Assembly: GCA_002163975.1 (NCBI GenBank)
Contig: CP019636.1
Location: forward strand, 248,001-312,000
Reading direction: 5' to 3'
Source of the DNA: Nostocales cyanobacterium HT-58-2
Lineage (GTDB): Bacteria > Cyanobacteriota > Cyanobacteriia > Cyanobacteriales > Nostocaceae
Length of the DNA: 64,000 bases
The notes beneath the pieces are model-generated. The model worked only from the letters and a program-made list of their open reading frames with translations. It had not been told where the DNA came from and made no database searches. Each line of letters starts with the position of its first letter. Position 1 is the stretch's first letter. Positions 47,501-55,956 of this stretch are shown here, piece after piece. The translations under genes were made by a program, and so were the position numbers.

Positions 47501-47776
47501 TCTGGTGCTGACAACACGGTACGGTTGTGGAATCTCAACGGGCAGCTACTCAAAACCCTTTTGGGGCATAGCGGTATTGTCTGGAGCGTCGCTTTTAGTC
47601 CGGATGGCAAAACTCTAGCTTCTGGCAGTAATGACAACAAGGTACGCTTGTGGAATCTGGATTTGGATGATTTACTGGCACGCGGTTGCGATTGGGCGCG
47701 TGATTATTTGAAGTATAACCGCAGTGTTCAGGAGGGCGATCGCAAGCTGTGTGATGATATCGGCATTCGTCGGTGA
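44534..47776 (+). CDS. AAA-membrane-WD40 STAND-type protein with 14 near-identical repeats
   Basis: 1080 residues. N-terminal AAA_35-like ATPase with P-loop SRQMGKSSL (about 48-56) and Walker B IVIFVDEIDTTLS (about 139), one membrane helix near residues 379-397 (LAGGLIFSVAMGAMALY), a short linker, then 14 WD40 repeats from about residue 476, enough for two seven-bladed propellers. Each repeat is 41 residues/123 bp (GHSxxVxSVAFSPDGKTIA ... TVRLWNLNGQLLKTLL), nearly identical in DNA; one has an extra codon (LWKNLNG). Such WD40-STAND proteins are seen as sensors in cyanobacterial conflict systems. It follows the CHAT-TIR-AAA gene and likely works with it. Confidence 0.9.
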   Translation: MNTTRHNPSIYTVGGTVQANQNGVYIPRKADEELLALCREHKFAYILTSRQMGKSSLMVRTAEQLADEGIQTVTIDLTQVGVQVTAEQWYLGLLTIIEGTLMLDTDVVQWWQERSHLGFTQRLTSFFQEVLLKEVASPIVIFVDEIDTTLSLDFTDDFFAAIRYLYVARASDPEFQRLSFVLIGVATPGDLIRDPKRTPFNIGQRLDVTDFTFEEAKPLAQGLGLSTQEAQQVLRWMLEWTGGHPYLSQRLCSIISQQDKKSLSKADVDGLVSSTFLGAMSEQDNNLQFVRDMLTKRAPDKEGVLTVYREIRRGKSVLDEEQSIVKSHLKLSGVVQRKQNVLQVRNRIYGQVFDLKWVNQHLPLNLRDFWERYKPLFPYLAGGLIFSVAMGAMALYANQERLHALNLLKNSEILTQSLTSENLFASHLDLEALIESLKLGKRVKLPDKDIEPGNRMKAVATLQQVVYGIGEHNRLQGHSSCVTSVAFSPDGKTIATASDDNTVRLWNLNGQLLKTLLGHSSYVLSVAFSPDGKTIASGSYDKTVRLWNLNGQLLKTLLGHSHSVNSVAFSPDGKTIASGSDDNTVRLWNLNGQLLKTLLGHSNYVRSVAFSPDGKTIASGSYDKTVRLWNLNGQLLKTLLGHSHSVNSVAFSPDGKTIASGSYDKTVRLWNLNGQLLKTLLGHSNSVNSVAFSPDGKTIATASDDKTVRLWKNLNGQLLKTLLGHSSSVRSVAFSPDGKTIATASDDNTVRLWNLNGQLLKTLLGHSSSVNSVAFSPDGKTIASSGADKTVRLWNLNGQLLKTLLGHSSYVTRVAFSPDGKTIASSGADKTVRLWNLNGQLLKTLLGHSSYVSSVAFSPDGKTIASGSYDKTVRLWNLNGQLLKTLLGHSSYVWSVAFSPDGKTIASSGDDKTVRLWNLNGQLLKTLLGHISPVSSGAFNPDGKTIATGSYDNTVRLWNLNGQLLKTLLGHSSSVWSVAFSPDGKTIASSGADNTVRLWNLNGQLLKTLLGHSGIVWSVAFSPDGKTLASGSNDNKVRLWNLDLDDLLARGCDWARDYLKYNRSVQEGDRKLCDDIGIRR
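45962..47660 (+). repeat. 123-bp coding tandem repeat (14 units)
   Basis: The DNA of the WD40 region repeats every 123 bp with very few changes, mostly at codons 2-7 after GGGCATAGC. Because 123 is a multiple of three, other frames also stay open for hundreds of codons; they are not genes. Confidence 0.9.
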
Positions 47777-47783
47777 GTGGACT

Positions 47784-47802
47784 TGGCGGTTAGAAACCGC
47801 CA
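47784..47802 (+). terminator. Hairpin after the WD40 gene
   Basis: TGGCGGTT/AACCGCCA with a 3-nt loop, 8 bp past the stop; no T-run, so a terminator only by place. Confidence 0.4.
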
Positions 47803-47912
47803 GCCTTAAAGTCTCGCAAAGTACCCACTTCGTGATGGCACAGAGTCTCCACTTCGTGAATGCAAATATCGCAGTTTGTAATTGAATGCAGTATATTCAA
47901 GCTTATTGTTTT

Positions 47913-48028
47913 GCGATCGCGTATAAATTCAAAGTACTTTCTGGCAGAGTAGTGCGTTAACTTTTTGGGGCAATCACTCTCAAAACTTGATATTTCAACC
48001 TTTGAACTCGAAACTTCACCCTCGGAAC
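47913..48028. repeat. 116-bp direct repeat, left copy
   Basis: From the GCGATCGCG before TATAAATTCAAAG to the CTCGGAAC end. It matches 48986-49101 with few changes; the two copies flank the toxin-antitoxin pair. Confidence 0.75.
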
Positions 48029-48096
48029 AAAATCATTACACTAACACAAGCGATTGGACAATAAACAACACCCGCGCATAGCGATCGCCCTAAAAT

Positions 48097-48540
48097 TCAA
48101 AGCCAACATTCCAAAGATAATGCTTCAACTTGCTGAATGCGGTCAAAGTCGCTATCAGCTGAGACTACAGTGAGGTTGTATTGTACAGCAGTGGCGGCAA
48201 TCCAAAGGTCATTTTCATCGAATCCCAAATCAGTGATTTTAGTTTTTCTTCGCTTGCTTCTCTCTCTTGGACCAAACTGGTTGAACAAAGCTGCTTTAAT
48301 TTGACCGTAGATAGTAGCTGTATCTCTATTTACATGATATATGCGAATATCTTCAAGAAATTCTGCCAATCGTGCCAGATTCGTTTCCTTTTGTCGAGAA
48401 TTTTCCATCATGTAGGTAAGTTCTCCTTGGACAATCACACAAGTTGAAATGTTTAACTCACCTACCTCCGCAACTCGACGAATAACTTTAGGTTCTCCAA
48501 TAAGAATGCTGCTACAGTGATTCGTATCTAACAAATACAT
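48097..48540 (-). CDS. PIN-domain toxin (VapC family)
   Basis: 147 residues. PIN-domain acidic residues are visible: Asp5 in YLLDTNHCS, Glu in [10 protein letters not shown], and Asp in [12 protein letters not shown] plus VVSADSDF. VapC toxins are Mg-dependent ribonucleases, often acting on tRNA or rRNA. Its ATG overlaps the antitoxin stop (TAATG), so the two are translated together. The VapBC-type pair may serve stress response or stability of this repeat-rich locus. Confidence 0.88.
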   Translation of the reverse strand: MYLLDTNHCSSILIGEPKVIRRVAEVGELNISTCVIVQGELTYMMENSRQKETNLARLAEFLEDIRIYHVNRDTATIYGQIKAALFNQFGPRERSKRRKTKITDLGFDENDLWIAATAVQYNLTVVSADSDFDRIQQVEALSLECWL

Positions 48541-48881
48541 TACTCAAAGTCGTTATCATAATTAAATTTTGCTTTACCGCGAGACGTATAAACGAGTTGT
48601 AGACACTCTTGATAGTCATCACCAGTCCATGTCCCTGCGTGTCTGAGGATGGAACGCCCAGAAGCAGGACTGTATGGAACTTGAGAAGGTTCAGAAGAAC
48701 TTTCTTCCTGTGAATCATGAGAATCAATAGACGCTGATGATTCTTCAAAAGGTGGAGATGTTGTTTCTAATTGTGATTTATCTTGCTTAGTTTTCAAAAA
48801 GCGTAAAAAATCTAATGTTTCTGCTAATAAGGAGTCTGAAGTAGATTCAAGTTCTTGAATCAGTTGCTGTTTAATAGTCAT
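48540..48881 (-). CDS. VapB/DUF2281-like antitoxin
   Basis: 113 residues. The N terminus [29 protein letters not shown] is the helical DNA-binding/dimer start of DUF2281-type antitoxins; a Ser/Glu/Asp-rich disordered middle follows, and the C terminus [22 protein letters not shown] is the likely toxin-binding tail. Overlaps the PIN toxin gene by one base. Decayed copies of its C-terminal part occur in the array at 49254-50066. Confidence 0.78.
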   Translation of the reverse strand: MTIKQQLIQELESTSDSLLAETLDFLRFLKTKQDKSQLETTSPPFEESSASIDSHDSQEESSSEPSQVPYSPASGRSILRHAGTWTGDDYQECLQLVYTSRGKAKFNYDNDFE

Positions 48882-48985
48882 TGTGTTTAGTCACAAAATA
48901 TAAGCATTCAACTAATACATATTTTACAGTTACACAGGCGATGCTCCATAGGAGCCGCCCAAAGACCCCAGCGATTGGCTTTGGG

Positions 48986-49101
48986 GCGATCACGTATAAA
49001 TTCAAAGTACCTTCTGGCAGAGTAGTGCATTAACTTTTTGGGGCAATCACTCTCCAAACTTGATATTTCAACCTTTGAACTCGAAATTTCACCCTCTGAA
49101 C
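48986..49101. repeat. 116-bp direct repeat, right copy
   Basis: See 47913-48028. The same order of words (TATAAATTCAAAGTAC, TCTGGCAGAGTAGTG, TTTTTGGGGCAATCAC) lies on both sides of the toxin-antitoxin genes, about 1070 bp apart. Confidence 0.75.
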
Positions 49102-49253
49102 ACGGGACTTCAGCCTCAGAACTCGGAATTTCACCCTCTGAACACGGGACTTCAGCCTCAAAAGCTCAAACTTCAGCCTCGGAACTCGAAACTTCAGCCT
49201 CAGAAGTTCAAACTTCACCTTCAAAAGCTCAAACTTCAGCCTCAGAACTTGAA
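49085..49253. repeat. 21-bp degenerate minisatellite
   Basis: Seven to eight 21-bp units of the AACTCGAAACTTCAGCCTCAG type, running into the 178-bp array. The period of 21 keeps both strands open, giving 7-residue repeats in spurious ORFs. Confidence 0.65.
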
Positions 49254-50066
49254 ACTTGAAGTTTCACATGACTCAAGTCATTATCATAATCAAATTTGCT
49301 TTCCCACCAGAGGCATAAACGAGTTCTAAGTCAGCGGACATAATTTCTCGTAGGATGCATAGCCTTTGAGTACAACATCAATTCCTTGGACAGCATGGGT
49401 TACGCTTCGCTAACCCATCCTACATATTGCTACTTGAAGTTTCACATGACTCAAGTCATTATCATAATCAAATTTTGCTTTCCCACCAGAGGCATAAACG
49501 AGTTCTAAGTCAGCGGACATAATTTCTCGTAGGATGCGTAGCCTTTGAGTACAACATCAATTCCTTGGACAGCATGGGTTACGCTTCGCTAACCCATCCT
49601 ACATATTGCTACTTGAAGTTTCACATGACTCAAGTCATTATCATAATCAAATTTGCTTTTCCACCAGAGGCATAAACGAGTTCTAAGTCAGCGGACATAA
49701 TTTCTCGTAGGATGCGTAGCCTTTGAGTACAACATCAATTCCTTGGACAGCATGGGTTACGCTTCGCTAACCTATCCTACATATTGCTACTTGAAGTTTG
49801 ACACGACTCAAGTCGGTTATCATAATTAAATTTTGCTTTCCCACCAGAGGCATAAACGAGTTCTAAATCAGCGGACATAATTTCTCGTAGGATGCGTAGC
49901 CTTTGAGTACAACATCAATTCCTTGGACAGCATGGGTTACGCTTCGCTAACCTATCCTACATATTGCTACTTGAAGTTTGACACGACTCAAGTCGGTTAT
50001 CATAATTAAATTTTGCTTTCCCACCAGAGGCATAAACGAGTTCTAAGTCAGCGGACATAATTTCTC
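49254..50066. repeat. Tandem array of about 178-bp units carrying antitoxin 3'-end remnants
   Basis: Units begin at 49254, 49432, 49611, 49789 and 49969 (the last partial). Each holds on the minus strand a reading SADLELVYASGGKAKFDY.., the homologue of the antitoxin C terminus [18 protein letters not shown], next to a GTAGGATG..CATCCTAC repeat. Confidence 0.8.
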
Positions 50067-50144
50067 GTAGGATGCGTTAGCTTTAGCGTAACGCATCATA
50101 TCAAGGATTTGGTGCGTTACGGATTTCATCATAACGCACCCTAC
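50067..50144. repeat. Diverged GTAGGATG..CACCCTAC repeat
   Basis: 78 bp, closes the array. It carries GCGTTAGC/GCGTAACGC inverted words. Confidence 0.55.
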
Positions 50145-50250
50145 AATTTGTGAATTTGGAACGAGCAAATTTTGAATTCGAGTGAAGCGAGTGTCAACAG
50201 TTGTGATACAGGTAATAGTAAAATGCTTTTACCTTGCGGTACATCTAACC

Positions 50251-50796
50251 ATGTTGACAAAAAAATCTATCTCATTTTTTCTTGCTTTTCTTGGAGTCTT
50301 ATCTATCTCTGCATCAGCGAAAGCTCAATTTGACTCTAACTCTACTGCGTTGCATAAACAGGTGAAAAGAGTGATAGATAAGGAATTGAGTAGACAAGAT
50401 TTCCAAAAAGCCCAAGTGTTGGCACAGGCAAACAAACGCCCAACAAATTGTGATAATAACAATGATACGGTTTTCTATTTTAATACTACCAATCAGAAAT
50501 CAGTCAGAGTTTTTCGCCCAAAAAATAATCCATCACAACCAATTTTAATGAATATTTTTGATAGCAAAAATGGTCAGGACTTAGCATCGTCTGTTCCTGC
50601 AACGCGCACACCTCAAAAAAATCAAATCACTTATAGTGCACAAGTAAAAAACAATATTTACTATGCCACAGTTGCTATTAATGACAAATCTCAAATACAA
50701 GGGGTTCTTCAAGCAACAGATCAAAATGGACAACGAAAACTGTGGACAGAACCAGCAGCTGGTGAAGTCACATTAAAGCTGAATGTTTCTCAGTAA
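50251..50796 (+). CDS. Exported protein of unknown function
   Basis: 181 residues from the ATG before LTKKSISFF; a longer GTG start adds a segment without signal-like charge. Signal peptide up to SASAKAQ. The mature part starts with a helical stretch (STALHKQVKRVIDKELSRQDF) then beta strands (VFYFNTTNQKSVRVFRPKNN, YYATVAINDKSQIQGVLQATD). No known motif. Alone, in plus direction, with the TPR gene convergent. Confidence 0.65.
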   Translation: MLTKKSISFFLAFLGVLSISASAKAQFDSNSTALHKQVKRVIDKELSRQDFQKAQVLAQANKRPTNCDNNNDTVFYFNTTNQKSVRVFRPKNNPSQPILMNIFDSKNGQDLASSVPATRTPQKNQITYSAQVKNNIYYATVAINDKSQIQGVLQATDQNGQRKLWTEPAAGEVTLKLNVSQ

Positions 50797-50978
50797 ATTT
50801 AATTAAGGGAAGCAAAAAGCAAGGACACTGACTTGAAAGTGGGTGTGGGGGTGTAAGGGTGTAAGGGTATAGGGGTGTAGGAGAGAGACATTTTCATACC
50901 TGGCGGTGAAACTTGTTTCATCGGGACTGTCTTGCGGTGAGTCAAGCGCAGTGTCTCCCCCTGCTCCCCTGCTGCCTA

Positions 50979-51785
50979 TTACTTCAGCGTCAAAAATCTC
51001 TCCAAAGCTGATACCATGCTAGGGGGCCATCGGCGAACATTTGCCACCCAGTTGATGTCTTTGTAACGTCCATCCAGTCCAACTGCTGAAACCCAGTTAC
51101 TTTCCGCTTCACCTTGTTTTCCCTGTACCCAGTAGGCGGCGGTGATGGCAGCACGCATATCAGCAAAGTTAGGATATTTACGCAGAATATTCCGCATCTC
51201 GCGAATTGCTTCGTCTACTTGACCGATTTCATACAAAGAAACGGCATAGTTAGCACGGGCAAAGGCAAAGTTTGGGGCAAGTTCAGCAGATTTTTTGTAG
51301 TCTGCGATCGCCTCTTGCCATTTTCTCAAACCAGCATTGGCATTTCCCCGATTGTTATATGCCATTGCATCTTTGGGGTCAAGTTCTAGAACGTGATTGT
51401 AATCTGCGATCGCCTCTTGCCATTTTCCCAGACCTTCAAATGCTGTACCACGATTTAAATAGGGGTCCGTCACATTCGGTGCAAGTTCTACCGCCTTATT
51501 GTAGTCTGTTAGTGCTTCTTGCAACTTGTTTTGGCTGACTCTAGAATTTCCTCGGTTACTCCAAGCAGCTGCATTGTCAGGAAATTGCTCAAGAATCTGC
51601 GTCCAGTAACGTTCAGCTGTCGCAAAATCACCTTTGTTTGTCGCAGCAAAAGCTTTATTGGCTAAAGTATCACGTTGCTGTAACTGTTCTGGAGTCAAAT
51701 TGGCGGATTGAGTTTGTGCCATGACGACCTCACCCCATCCAAATGCCAGCAACAGACTTAGAAAAATAACAATCAATCTGATCAT
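50979..51785 (-). CDS. Exported TPR-repeat protein
   Basis: 268 residues. Signal peptide (MIRLIVIFLSLLLAFG .. VMAQ). Then five tetratricopeptide repeats, each with AW/AY-x-N-R-G-N marks (AAAWSNRGNSRVSQN, DPYLNRGTAFEGLGKWQEAI, AMAYNNRGNANAGLRKWQEAI, FAFARANYAVSLYEIGQ). Repeats 3 and 4 are highly alike in protein and DNA. It probably is a scaffold at the thylakoid lumen or periplasm; similar cyanobacterial proteins help photosystem assembly, but this one is not assigned. Confidence 0.8.
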   Translation of the reverse strand: MIRLIVIFLSLLLAFGWGEVVMAQTQSANLTPEQLQQRDTLANKAFAATNKGDFATAERYWTQILEQFPDNAAAWSNRGNSRVSQNKLQEALTDYNKAVELAPNVTDPYLNRGTAFEGLGKWQEAIADYNHVLELDPKDAMAYNNRGNANAGLRKWQEAIADYKKSAELAPNFAFARANYAVSLYEIGQVDEAIREMRNILRKYPNFADMRAAITAAYWVQGKQGEAESNWVSAVGLDGRYKDINWVANVRRWPPSMVSALERFLTLK

Positions 51786-51889
51786 CTGTGTAAATCTCGT
51801 GTCTATCTCTTGTTTATCTGTGGTTCTAAATTCAAAATCCGGCTTGGCATATTGGACTTTGGACTAACGATTATTTCACACCAAGACAG

Positions 51890-51943
51890 TGTAGAGACGC
51901 ATTTACTTAACGTGTCTGGTGGACACAATTTCGCGTCTCTACA
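51890..51943. repeat. Nested hairpin between ruvB and the TPR gene
   Basis: TGTAGAGACGC (51890-51900) pairs with GCGTCTCTACA (51933-51943), and GTGTC/GACAC makes an inner stem. The same GAGACGCG core ends the haem c operon at 42085. It may terminate ruvB transcription. Confidence 0.6.
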
Positions 51944-51977
51944 TCTTTAAATAATTATGCCAATGTACGAAATCAAA

Positions 51978-53078
51978 TTACGGTAACAATGACAATTGTT
52001 CGTTTGGAGGTTTAAAACCTAAATGCTTGTAAGCTGTGGGTGTGGCTATTCTCCCACGGGGGGTCCGGCTTAAATAACCAATTTGCATGAGATAAGGTTC
52101 GTACACTTCCTCAATGGTTTGCGTATCCTCACCTGTCGCTGCGGCGATTGTTTCCAATCCCACTGGACCACCGTTAAAGTTTTCAATAATGACACTTAAC
52201 ATCCGACGGTCTGTCCAATCTAAACCGCACGGATCGACTTGAAACAGTTGCAATGCTTCTGCTGCTACTTTTTCGTTAATTTCCTCAAATGATTTGACTT
52301 GGGCATAATCACGAACTCGCTTGAGTAACCTGTTGGCAATACGTGGTGTTCCCCGCGAACGACGGGCAACTTCTGCAGCGCCATCTTCTGTCACAGATGT
52401 TTGGAGTAATTGGGCACTGCGCAGGACAATTTTGCTGAGTTCATCGACTTCATAAAATCTCAGTTTTTGAATCAAGCCAAAGCGATCGCGCAGTGGAGAT
52501 GTCAGCGCCCCAGCCCGAGTTGTTGCTCCAACTAAGGTAAACTTTGATAGCGGTATGCTGCGAGTCTTGGTGCTCGAACCTTTACCAACAGTAATATCTA
52601 AGCGATAATCCTCCATCGCAGGGTATAAAATTTCTTCTGTCATGCGCGACAGTCTATGAATTTCATCAATAAATAAAATATCTCCTGGCTTAAGATTCAC
52701 GAGTAACCCAACAATATCCCTAGGACGTTCCAAAGCTGGCGCACTAGTAATTTTGCAATTTACCTCCATCTCAGCCGCTAGTATCATAGCCATTGTGGTT
52801 TTCCCCAAACCAGGAGGACCATACAACAGCAAGTGATCCAGCACCTCACCCCGAGACTTCGCTGCTTTAATGGCAATTTCTAGCACATCCTTTAAATCTT
52901 TTTGCCCTATATAGTCAGCGAATCGCTGCGGTCGTATACTTTCTTCTTGCTTGCCTTCATCAACAGCTGCTTCGGCTTGCAAAAGATTCTCTTTAGGAGG
53001 GGCTTTGGCTACCTCACGAGGCTGCTCTGGTTGTCTGTTGGGTTCTTGAGGCTGTTTTTTCGAGGAGATAATCGCCAT
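51978..53078 (-). CDS. ruvB: Holliday junction branch-migration helicase RuvB
   Basis: 366 residues. Walker [13 protein letters not shown], Walker [12 protein letters not shown], sensor [19 protein letters not shown], and the C-terminal winged helix [29 protein letters not shown]. Hexameric AAA+ motor that with RuvA moves Holliday junctions. The N-terminal 40 residues are charged and disordered, as in other cyanobacteria. ruvA and ruvC are not adjacent. Confidence 0.97.
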   Translation of the reverse strand: MAIISSKKQPQEPNRQPEQPREVAKAPPKENLLQAEAAVDEGKQEESIRPQRFADYIGQKDLKDVLEIAIKAAKSRGEVLDHLLLYGPPGLGKTTMAMILAAEMEVNCKITSAPALERPRDIVGLLVNLKPGDILFIDEIHRLSRMTEEILYPAMEDYRLDITVGKGSSTKTRSIPLSKFTLVGATTRAGALTSPLRDRFGLIQKLRFYEVDELSKIVLRSAQLLQTSVTEDGAAEVARRSRGTPRIANRLLKRVRDYAQVKSFEEINEKVAAEALQLFQVDPCGLDWTDRRMLSVIIENFNGGPVGLETIAAATGEDTQTIEEVYEPYLMQIGYLSRTPRGRIATPTAYKHLGFKPPNEQLSLLP

Positions 53079-53334
53079 AATTGCTGCTACTGACTTTCGG
53101 TATAGGACTTTTGCACTCGCGAGTGTAAGACGGTACGGTGTAGAGGGAACAAAAGTGCAATTGACTCTTGCGTTTTCTCAATGCAAAAATTTTTCACCAC
53201 CTACACCTTCTATTTTCCCCTACACCCCTATTTCCCTGCACCCCTACTCACGTGCGAGAATGTTGTTTCTGTAATACTCTCGCCGATTTAAAATTTCAAT
53301 TGCGAATAACCACTACAGGAGTGTAAAACTACTC

Positions 53335-54102
53335 ATGCTAGCTAAAAGAATATTACCGTGTCTGGATGTGAAGGCGGGACGAGTTGTAAAAGGAGTTAAC
53401 TTTGTTGATTTGAAGGATGCAGGTGATCCGGTAGAACTCGCAAAGGTTTACAACGATGCAGGTGCAGATGAGTTAGTGTTTCTGGATATTACAGCCACTC
53501 ATGAAGACCGCGGCATTATTATCGACGTAGTGTACCGAACTGCCGAACAAGTCTTTATTCCTCTAACTGTAGGTGGTGGCATTCAATCCTTAGAAAATGT
53601 TAAAAATCTTTTACGAGCAGGAGCAGACAAGGTTAGTATTAATTCTGCGGCGGTACGCGATCCAGATTTTATTAATCGGGCTAGCGACCGTTTTGGAAAC
53701 CAATGCATAGTCGTTGCAATTGATGCCAGACGGCGACAAAATCCCGACAACCCAGGTTGGGATGTTTATGTACGTGGTGGAAGAGAAAATACAGGCATTG
53801 ATGCCCTACATTGGGCGCAAGAAGTTGAAAAACGTGGTGCAGGAGAACTCTTAGTCACAAGTATGGATGCTGATGGCACCCAAGCAGGTTATGACATAGA
53901 GTTAACTCGCGCAATTGCCCAAGCCGTACAAATTCCAGTTGTTGCATCTGGTGGTGCAGGGAATTGCGAACATATCTATACTGCGCTTACAGAAGGTCAC
54001 GCAGAAGCAGCATTACTTGCCTCGCTTTTACATTACGGACAATTAAGTGTAGCTGAAATTAAAACTTATCTGCGCGATCGCCAAGTTCCAGTGAGAATGT
54101 AA
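53335..54102 (+). CDS. hisF: Imidazole glycerol phosphate synthase subunit HisF
   Basis: 255 residues, the usual length. Catalytic Asp in [16 protein letters not shown] and in VVAIDARR; phosphate-binding ends LTVGGGIQ and [12 protein letters not shown]. The (beta/alpha)8 cyclase takes ammonia from HisH and makes IGP and AICAR in histidine synthesis. Single gene; hisH not adjacent, as is common in cyanobacteria. Confidence 0.97.
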   Translation: MLAKRILPCLDVKAGRVVKGVNFVDLKDAGDPVELAKVYNDAGADELVFLDITATHEDRGIIIDVVYRTAEQVFIPLTVGGGIQSLENVKNLLRAGADKVSINSAAVRDPDFINRASDRFGNQCIVVAIDARRRQNPDNPGWDVYVRGGRENTGIDALHWAQEVEKRGAGELLVTSMDADGTQAGYDIELTRAIAQAVQIPVVASGGAGNCEHIYTALTEGHAEAALLASLLHYGQLSVAEIKTYLRDRQVPVRM

Positions 54103-54217
54103 TCCTTAGTTACAAAACTTTATCCAACCAAAAATAGACGGAAGCTAGAGTATTTCAACACAGTTCTTGAAAACGATGTTAATATAAATTAACTAGAATT
54201 AAGAAATATTAAGAGAT

Positions 54218-54409
54218 ATGTTGATACCTATTTTAGTTTTTGATGTAGCGCTAGTAGCCTGGTCGCTGCACCTGATGGAAAAAGCATATGAAAATAAAGA
54301 ATTTTCTTTAATGTTAGCTGGTACGCTTGTTGCCTTGGCAGCAGCTGCCATGTTAGTGGTTTACTTCCTCATGGGGCACTGCATGACCTACTTGCTGCAA
54401 CTTTCTTGA
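54218..54409 (+). CDS. Small two-helix membrane protein
   Basis: 63 residues with two hydrophobic helices (about 1-20 and 32-58: LMLAGTLVALAAAAMLVVYFLMG), a short charged loop between (MEKAYENKEF). AGAG precedes the ATG. Typical of small thylakoid or plasma-membrane proteins. Not recognised further. Confidence 0.6.
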   Translation: MLIPILVFDVALVAWSLHLMEKAYENKEFSLMLAGTLVALAAAAMLVVYFLMGHCMTYLLQLS

Positions 54410-54519
54410 ATTGGTCATTGCCATCAGCTAGCTGCTCATGGCAGAAATTGGCAATAAACGATGGATAGCATTGACAGGTAGCTTATTTTTCAAGTAAGAT
54501 TGCAAATGCATTATTGTGA

Positions 54520-54592
54520 GGGGTTATAGCTCAGTTGGTAGAGCACCTCAATGGCATTGAGGGGGTCAGCGGTTCGAATCCGCTTAGCTCCA
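54520..54592 (+). tRNA. tRNA-Ala (anticodon GGC)
   Basis: 73 nt. Acceptor GGGGTTA/TAGCTCC with discriminator A, D-arm with AGCTCAGTTGGTAGAGC, anticodon stem CCTCA/TGAGG with loop ATGGCAT (anticodon GGC), T-arm with GGTTCGAATCC. No encoded CCA end. The anticodon reads GCC/GCU alanine codons. Confidence 0.95.
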
Positions 54593-54641
54593 TTTAAAAT
54601 TATTAAACAAACGTTAAACAAAACGTTATTTGTTGGAGACT

Positions 54642-54690
54642 GGAAGCATAAGCTTGCAGTTACGCAAAAGCTTATGCTTCCAATTTCTGT
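54642..54690 (+). terminator. Terminator after tRNA-Ala
   Basis: A perfect 14-bp stem GGAAGCATAAGCTT (54642-54655) and AAGCTTATGCTTCC (54668-54681) with a 12-nt loop, followed by AATTTCTGTT. Confidence 0.75.
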
Positions 54691-55053
54691 TCATTGACAA
54701 GTGTGATGGAAACCATAAGATGAGTAAGTAGTTCATAGAGTTACAAAAATAAGAGAAAGGGCAACGCAGTGTCCTCGCTTTTTGCCTACCCTACTTAATA
54801 TTAAGTTTACAAATGACCTCTTATATTGCATTCTTGACTACAAGATTCATTCCATCTTCAAAATGTAAAAACATTCTTTCATCTGGCTCATTTTTTTACA
54901 GTTTTCAAATTGAGCAATGCTATGTGAGGTGAAGGTTTTTAAATTTACAAGAGACAGGGTTGGCAATATTCATGACTCATGAACCTAAAACAATGGATTC
55001 CGGAGTTTTAGTTCTCTTATAAAGGTTCATTGCTCCACAAGAAGGAGAAAACC

Positions 55054-55233
55054 ATGCAAGTATGTAGATTGGCAGAGGTTTTGGCACAGTCAACTATTGT
55101 ACGCTCAATTGGGAGTTTGTTAATCTCCACGAGATTCAATGCCAGCCTACTAGTCGAACCAGAAACCTCAAAGTTGAACAACTCACCCAGTGGTTCTGAA
55201 AGCGGCTTTAGCAGCAGTGCATGGGCTGAGTAG
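55054..55233 (+). CDS. Possible small ORF, no family
   Basis: 59 residues after AAGGAGAAAACC-ATG. MQVCRLAEVLAQSTIVRSIG is amphipathic; the rest is Ser-rich. Listed only because of the ribosome site; it may not be made. Confidence 0.22.
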   Translation: MQVCRLAEVLAQSTIVRSIGSLLISTRFNASLLVEPETSKLNNSPSGSESGFSSSAWAE

Positions 55234-55669
55234 AATCGAAGCAGATCTATCTCAATTTTTTTATGTGTTTAAAGAAACAGCTTTTCCTGTGATAAAAATC
55301 TCCTAGGAGCGTATTGTAAAAAAGGAAATCAAGTCAACTCTACTGATCGTAATCCGGATGCTGGAAGGATAGCCAGCATATCATTCAAGGATTGGCAACA
55401 TTTTTAACTTGCATAATCAGTAAACTCCAGCTTAAAACAATAAGTCATCAAGGAGTGACTGATCTGACACTTATCCTTAAAACTAGCTTTAACACAACAA
55501 TGCTTGAGATTAAGGATAGGTTTCTTGGTAGAGTCGGCGACAATACTTGAGTTCTGGCAGAAACATCATGGTCTATAAACGCTACTAAGCATACAAAGAA
55601 AATGTACTGCATCTAACTGTACTGTGGAAGCTTGACGGCAACAGAAAACGATACAACACAGACAACTAA

Positions 55670-55771
55670 TACTAAGTTGCATTCAAAAACCTCACCCTGC
55701 CCTCCGGGCACCCCTCTCCTTGCGAAGGAGAGGGGCGGGGGTGAGGTGACACCTATGAACGCAACTCGGTA
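55670..55771. mobile_element. 102-bp MITE-like element, copy 2
   Basis: Same ends and same length as 26892-26993; the inner arms are CCCCTCTCCTT and AAGGAGAGGGG. TAA lies on both sides. Confidence 0.7.
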
Positions 55772-55956
55772 TAAAGTCGTGGTGATTGAAAAGTGAATTT
55801 TGCCACCACAACAAATTCAGCGCTCCTTTAAGCCAAGAAAAGGTTGGAGTTAATGTAGTCTTTTAGACAGCATAGAATTCTTAAAGCGCTTCTAGTTCGT
55901 TCCTAGGAGTATGAAATTGCCTGACTCATAGTGTCCAACTAAGAAGGACGTGTCAT

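Larger units (their letters stand above)
54691..55956. other. Intergenic region upstream of the sigma factor
   Basis: About 1270 bp with no well-supported gene. It contains a weak small ORF (55054-55233), a MITE-like copy (55670-55771) and AT-rich text. Confidence 0.5.

Noticed and set aside
46107..47618. A 503-codon plus-strand ORF and long minus-strand ORFs (45848-46708, 46519-46938) inside the WD40 region
   Set aside because: They follow the 123-bp period of the WD40 repeats in other frames; the sequence is the same short phrase repeated and has no ribosome site.
49030..49329. ORFs of 60-90 codons in the minisatellite on both strands
   Set aside because: Open only because the 21-bp period avoids stops; no ribosome site and both strands equally open.
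49254..50066. CRISPR array
   Set aside because: Units are about 178 bp with no 20-40 bp repeat/spacer layout and no cas genes; they are duplicated antitoxin and repeat pieces.
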